DNA of 10,782 nt, from contig JAGPCH010000018.1 in assembly GCA_018058125.1 (NCBI GenBank), positions 1-10,782 of the forward strand, written 5' to 3'. Position numbers and translations under genes: made by a program. The number at the start of each line of letters is the position of its first letter. Position 1 is the stretch's first letter. The DNA is from Ignavibacteria bacterium. Lineage in GTDB: Bacteria; Bacteroidota; Ignavibacteria; Tepidaquicellales; Tepidaquicellaceae. The notes beneath the pieces were generated by a model. It had not been told where the DNA came from, searched no databases, and saw only the letters and a list, made by a program, of their open reading frames with translations. Positions 8,400 through 10,782 of this stretch are shown here, piece after piece.

Positions 8400-8465
8400 C
8401 AGGTTATTCAATGAGAAATTTCATGTGAGAGTATATCCTTAAAAAGCGATAGATTAACAGGTATG

Positions 8466-8491
8466 CATATAATCCCGTTTTCAATTGTCAA
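8466..8491 (-). promoter_or_regulatory. Possible upstream promoter with a consensus -35 (TTGACA)
   Basis: The minus strand has TTGACA at 8486-8491 and, 14 bases on, TATATG at 8466-8471. That spacing is short and the -10 weak, so support rests mainly on the perfect -35. It sits between the arms of the inverted repeat ACAGGTA/TACCTGT, which could be an operator or a leader hairpin. If used, it would give a leader of about 80 bases before rfaE1. Confidence 0.22.
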
Positions 8492-8518
8492 TTAACATTA
8501 CCTGTAAATCCACATTAA

Positions 8519-8555
8519 ACAAGTAAGCCGGAAGTACAACTTCCGGCTACTTACC
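8519..8555. repeat. REP-like palindromic repeat, copy 1
   Basis: This is a 37-base unit with a strong hairpin (8521-8552): a 9-base GC-rich stem GCCGGAAGT/ACTTCCGGC (8527-8535 and 8539-8547) around a three-base loop ACA, extended by AAGTA/TACTT beyond a one-base bulge. It is repeated in the same orientation 145 bases to the right with one change. No U-run follows on either strand, so a standard intrinsic terminator is unlikely. A dispersed REP-like element or an mRNA 3'-end stabiliser fits better. Confidence 0.85.
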
Positions 8556-8663
8556 TCAAACCATATTGTTTGTTCAAACAGGTTCGGTAACAGAATACAA
8601 TTTCACAATTCATTACAGGATAACATAACAGCACAATTTACAGTCTTCCGTATAAAATTTCAG

Positions 8664-8700
8664 ACAAGCAAGCCGGAAGTACAACTTCCGGCTACTTACC
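8664..8700. repeat. REP-like palindromic repeat, copy 2, just downstream of the T9SS cargo gene
   Basis: This copy is identical to copy 1 over 37 bases except for one base (C at 8669 where copy 1 has T at 8524). The hairpin spans 8666-8697 and begins about 8 bases after the TAG stop of the cargo gene in the sense direction, so it would form the 3' end structure of that mRNA. In sense-strand RNA the changed base gives a G-U pair in the outer stem; in RNA of the other strand it would give an A-C mismatch. No U-run follows. Confidence 0.85.
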
Positions 8701-8705
8701 CAACC

Positions 8706-10782
8706 CTACCTCAAAAGCACCATCCTCCTGATACTCTCAAAGCTCCTTCCCTCTCCTGAACCTGTTATCTTATAATAATATATCCCGCTCGACAGATCAC
8801 TTCCTCCCTCTTCTGCAGAAAAAGTAACCTCATGTCTTCCTGCATGTCTGAATTCATTTACAAGATGTCTGACTTCCCTGCCAAGTCCGTCATAGACCTT
8901 TAAAGAGACAAACATATCTTCCGGAATATTAAATTTAATTACTGTAGAAGGATTAAATGGATTCGGATAATTCTGATCAAGAGCAAACTCGCTCACCGCG
9001 CTCAGCTTACTTTCAGAAACATCATTTAAGGTTCTTTCTGAAATATTATTTTCTGACAGTACGATCGTTCTTCCTTTCACTATCATCACATAATCTCTTT
9101 TCCAACCTTTCGGAAGATTTTCATCAATGTTTTTGAATTTAAGTGTGATAAATGAAGTGCTGTCGATTACAGATCTCTGATTGTCTTCATTCGTTAAGTA
9201 TTTGGTAATCTCACCATTATCCGAATGAACCGCTTCTATCAGCGGATGTTTTGTTTCAATTGCGCCGGGATAGATCAATTCTGCTACAGCGCAATATGAC
9301 AGACCGAATCCTTCTTTGAATACAATCTGAACATTTGATATAAAATTATTTACAGGTACAGGTAATGTTATCATTGATCTTCTTACACGTCTTGTAAAAT
9401 CCATGTCCCCGGTTGTTTTAATTCCGGCTGTATCAAAAACCGAAATGTAACCCGGAGGACGTTTTTGAGTCTGATGAATAACTACATCTCCTTCGGGATC
9501 AAGAATTATAGCCAGACTGTCAGAAACACGTTCACTTATATCTGAATATTTAATTTTAAATTCTTCAATAAATCTTTCTCTCGAGTTAAAATTCAAACCG
9601 GGTTTATATTGAATGTCAATAATGTCATTATCATTACCTATGACAATATTGGAGAACTGCAGATCATACTTTAACTTCCCTGTTACATCCTTTCCGTTTA
9701 TTGCAGCATAGTCTGGTGAAAGTATTTTATCTTCTTCAATAAATACTATGTCATTATTTTCAGTAACAGCCAGTATAAATTCTGCAGGATGATCAATGCT
9801 GACCAGACTTACTTCATCAAAGTGATCAATATCTCCTGCAGTTTCCGTAATTGCAAAATTAATTGAATTTTCTGAAAGATCTATGTAAGGCTTATTTGTA
9901 ATAATGAGCTTATCAGTTACGTCTATACCGGTATTTTCCGGGAAAGAAGAAGTCCGCAAAGTATTATTTTCCGGCGTGTATCCCGAATCAGTATTTGTAA
10001 ATATGACCGGACAGCCTGATATCGGTGGAGAAGGCGGTCTGATAAAACCTTGCGGATAAATTCTTTCACCCCGGTTATTACCGAAATATCTGGTAACCTC
10101 ACCATATTTATTTGAGACTTTCACTCCTACAAACATATCCAGTGACTTGGGAGCCAGATAATCATTTTCGGTTTCTCTCGATCTGCACAGAGAATCATAA
10201 AACTGACAGGACCAGCTGTTCCGGAAATTATTATTTTTTATACTGTAAAATTTATTACTGTCTTTAATCGCCAGACCAAAAACCGGAGCGTTGCAGAATG
10301 AAGTTGTATCGCACGCTTTATAAAACCATTCATAGTTAAGGTCTGTACCGGATGCAATACAGGAAATTTTAAACGTCTCACCAAGATAAAAAGCATTATC
10401 GGAATAATTTCTGCTAAAGCCATGAATTAGGGGAGGATATTCTCTTTGAATATTGAACTGATTATATACATACCAGAGAAAACCTGCGACACTCCTTATA
10501 CTATATACAAAAGATTTCTCAGCGACAGTCTGCATTATGCTCTGCGGTCCCTCGCAGACACCAATATTTTGTACGCTTTGATAAACCGGATTCAATATGC
10601 TTTCATAATTATCCTGAACATACTGAGACGGATACGGAAAAGCAAGATCTCCGCAGACGTCATCACTTCTGAATCTGTCTGCGATCTGATTAGTAGTGTA
10701 AATGGCATATCGCAATGGATATGATTTATTGTTGATATCGATCAAACCCCCCTGAGCTGCAGCATCTTCCCATGTGTATTCC
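8706..10782 (-). CDS. T9SS type A sorting domain-containing secreted protein, 5' end outside the window
   Basis: The frame is open through the right edge: 12 codons precede the TTG at 10743-10745 (EYTWEDAAAQGG), so that TTG is probably internal and at least 691 residues are seen. Numbering from the TTG: residues 1-100 are unrecognised and hold paired-looking cysteines; about 103-225 resemble an Ig-like fold (LGETFKISCIASG, YEWFY, then GVKVSNKYGEVTRYF) with extra cysteines (CDTTSFC, SCQFYDSLC); about 245-360 begin with GCPVIFTNTDSGYTPENN and include DVTDKL and DEVSLVSIDHP, a style recalled from other large Ignavibacteria secreted proteins; about 505-560 contain ENLPKGWKRDYVMIVKG, also seen in such proteins. 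Residues 587-679 are the type A sorting domain (QNYPNPFNPST, YDGLGREV, GIYYYKI, RRMVLLR). The protein should be exported by Sec, moved by T9SS, then trimmed and anchored or released. No catalytic motif is recognised; adhesin or surface roles are possible but unproven. Confidence 0.88.
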   Translation of the reverse strand, partial: EYTWEDAAAQGGLIDINNKSYPLRYAIYTTNQIADRFRSDDVCGDLAFPYPSQYVQDNYESILNPVYQSVQNIGVCEGPQSIMQTVAEKSFVYSIRSVAGFLWYVYNQFNIQREYPPLIHGFSRNYSDNAFYLGETFKISCIASGTDLNYEWFYKACDTTSFCNAPVFGLAIKDSNKFYSIKNNNFRNSWSCQFYDSLCRSRETENDYLAPKSLDMFVGVKVSNKYGEVTRYFGNNRGERIYPQGFIRPPSPPISGCPVIFTNTDSGYTPENNTLRTSSFPENTGIDVTDKLIITNKPYIDLSENSINFAITETAGDIDHFDEVSLVSIDHPAEFILAVTENNDIVFIEEDKILSPDYAAINGKDVTGKLKYDLQFSNIVIGNDNDIIDIQYKPGLNFNSRERFIEEFKIKYSDISERVSDSLAIILDPEGDVVIHQTQKRPPGYISVFDTAGIKTTGDMDFTRRVRRSMITLPVPVNNFISNVQIVFKEGFGLSYCAVAELIYPGAIETKHPLIEAVHSDNGEITKYLTNEDNQRSVIDSTSFITLKFKNIDENLPKGWKRDYVMIVKGRTIVLSENNISERTLNDVSESKLSAVSEFALDQNYPNPFNPSTVIKFNIPEDMFVSLKVYDGLGREVRHLVNEFRHAGRHEVTFSAEEGGSDLSSGIYYYKITGSGEGRSFESIRRMVLLR

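Larger units (their letters stand above)
8376..8705. other. Intergenic region between the T9SS cargo gene and rfaE1
   Basis: These roughly 330 bases hold no convincing gene. They contain two copies of a 37-base hairpin repeat, a TATAAT just before the rfaE1 ATG, a consensus TTGACA with a weak -10, a 7-base inverted repeat (ACAGGTA 8457-8463 and TACCTGT 8499-8505), and a short palindrome TGTTTG-TT-CAAACA (8567-8580). On the minus strand a six-codon open frame (MKFLIE, 8404-8424) follows an AAGGAT sequence. It ends before the rfaE1 ATG and may be chance. The region probably carries the 3' end of the cargo transcript and the promoter of the rfaE1 operon. Confidence 0.6.

Noticed and set aside
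8376..8411. Longer rfaE1 beginning at the TTG at 8409-8411
   Set aside because: There is no close Shine-Dalgarno, the 12 extra residues are unlike the family N-terminus, and an exact TATAAT lies downstream of this codon. It remains possible.
8404..8424. Six-codon leader frame MKFLIE upstream of rfaE1 on the minus strand
   Set aside because: An AAGGAT lies upstream, but spacing is long and the peptide has no runs of regulatory codons, so it cannot be told from chance. It is mentioned only within the intergenic region entry.
8519..8700. CRISPR array
   Set aside because: There are only two repeats with a 108-base spacing, each a strong palindrome, and no further units or cas genes. This is a REP-like pair.
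8664..8700. Intrinsic (rho-independent) terminator of the cargo gene
   Set aside because: The hairpin is well placed, but no U-run follows the stem in the sense direction, so a standard terminator cannot be claimed.
1..10782. tRNA, rRNA, insertion sequences, phage or defence genes
   Set aside because: Reading the intergenic stretches and gene products shows no cloverleaf-like tail, no transposase or integrase, and no defence-type protein. The window is mostly housekeeping envelope and RNA-turnover genes.

Overview
This window looks like part of the chromosome of a Gram-negative member of the Bacteroidota/FCB group, most likely Ignavibacteria-like. The strongest clue is the C-terminal domain of the protein at the right edge (YPNPFNPST, then YDGLGREV, then GIYYYKI, then a basic end), the type A sorting signal of the type IX secretion system in the style common in Ignavibacteria and relatives. 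ADP-heptose (LPS core) genes and a TamB-family protein confirm an outer membrane. The DNA is AT-rich. Taxonomy is inferred from protein style, not from a marker gene.

All convincing genes lie on the minus strand, so they are read from right to left. From the right edge: (1) the 3' part of a large secreted, multi-domain T9SS cargo protein, open through the window edge (8706-10782); (2) a roughly 330-base intergenic region (8376-8705) with two near-identical 37-base hairpin repeats and promoter-like motifs; (3) a probable operon of rfaE1 (heptose 7-phosphate kinase), rfaE2 (heptose 1-phosphate adenylyltransferase), a 1564-residue TamB/AsmA-like protein, and rnr (RNase R); (4) a perfect 9-bp tandem repeat at the left edge, immediately after the rnr stop codon.

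rfaE1 and rfaE2 overlap by 4 bases (TTGA), tamB follows after 37 bases, and rnr starts at or just after the tamB stop. The first two enzymes carry out two of the steps making ADP-heptose for LPS. TamB-like proteins help build the outer membrane or carry lipid across the periplasm. RNase R is a processive 3'-5' exoribonuclease. Three of the four genes are therefore envelope biogenesis genes.

No wholly new system is evident. The most interesting points are at gene boundaries and in non-coding DNA. The rnr frame stays open upstream to the tamB stop and encodes what looks like the missing N-terminal helix-turn-helix of RNase R, yet offers no ATG, GTG or TTG there. tamB also lacks an in-frame ATG, although an ATG sits just upstream in another frame. 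The paired hairpins differ by one base that keeps pairing (G-U) in RNA of the genes' sense strand. The T9SS cargo protein has a large uncharacterised body.
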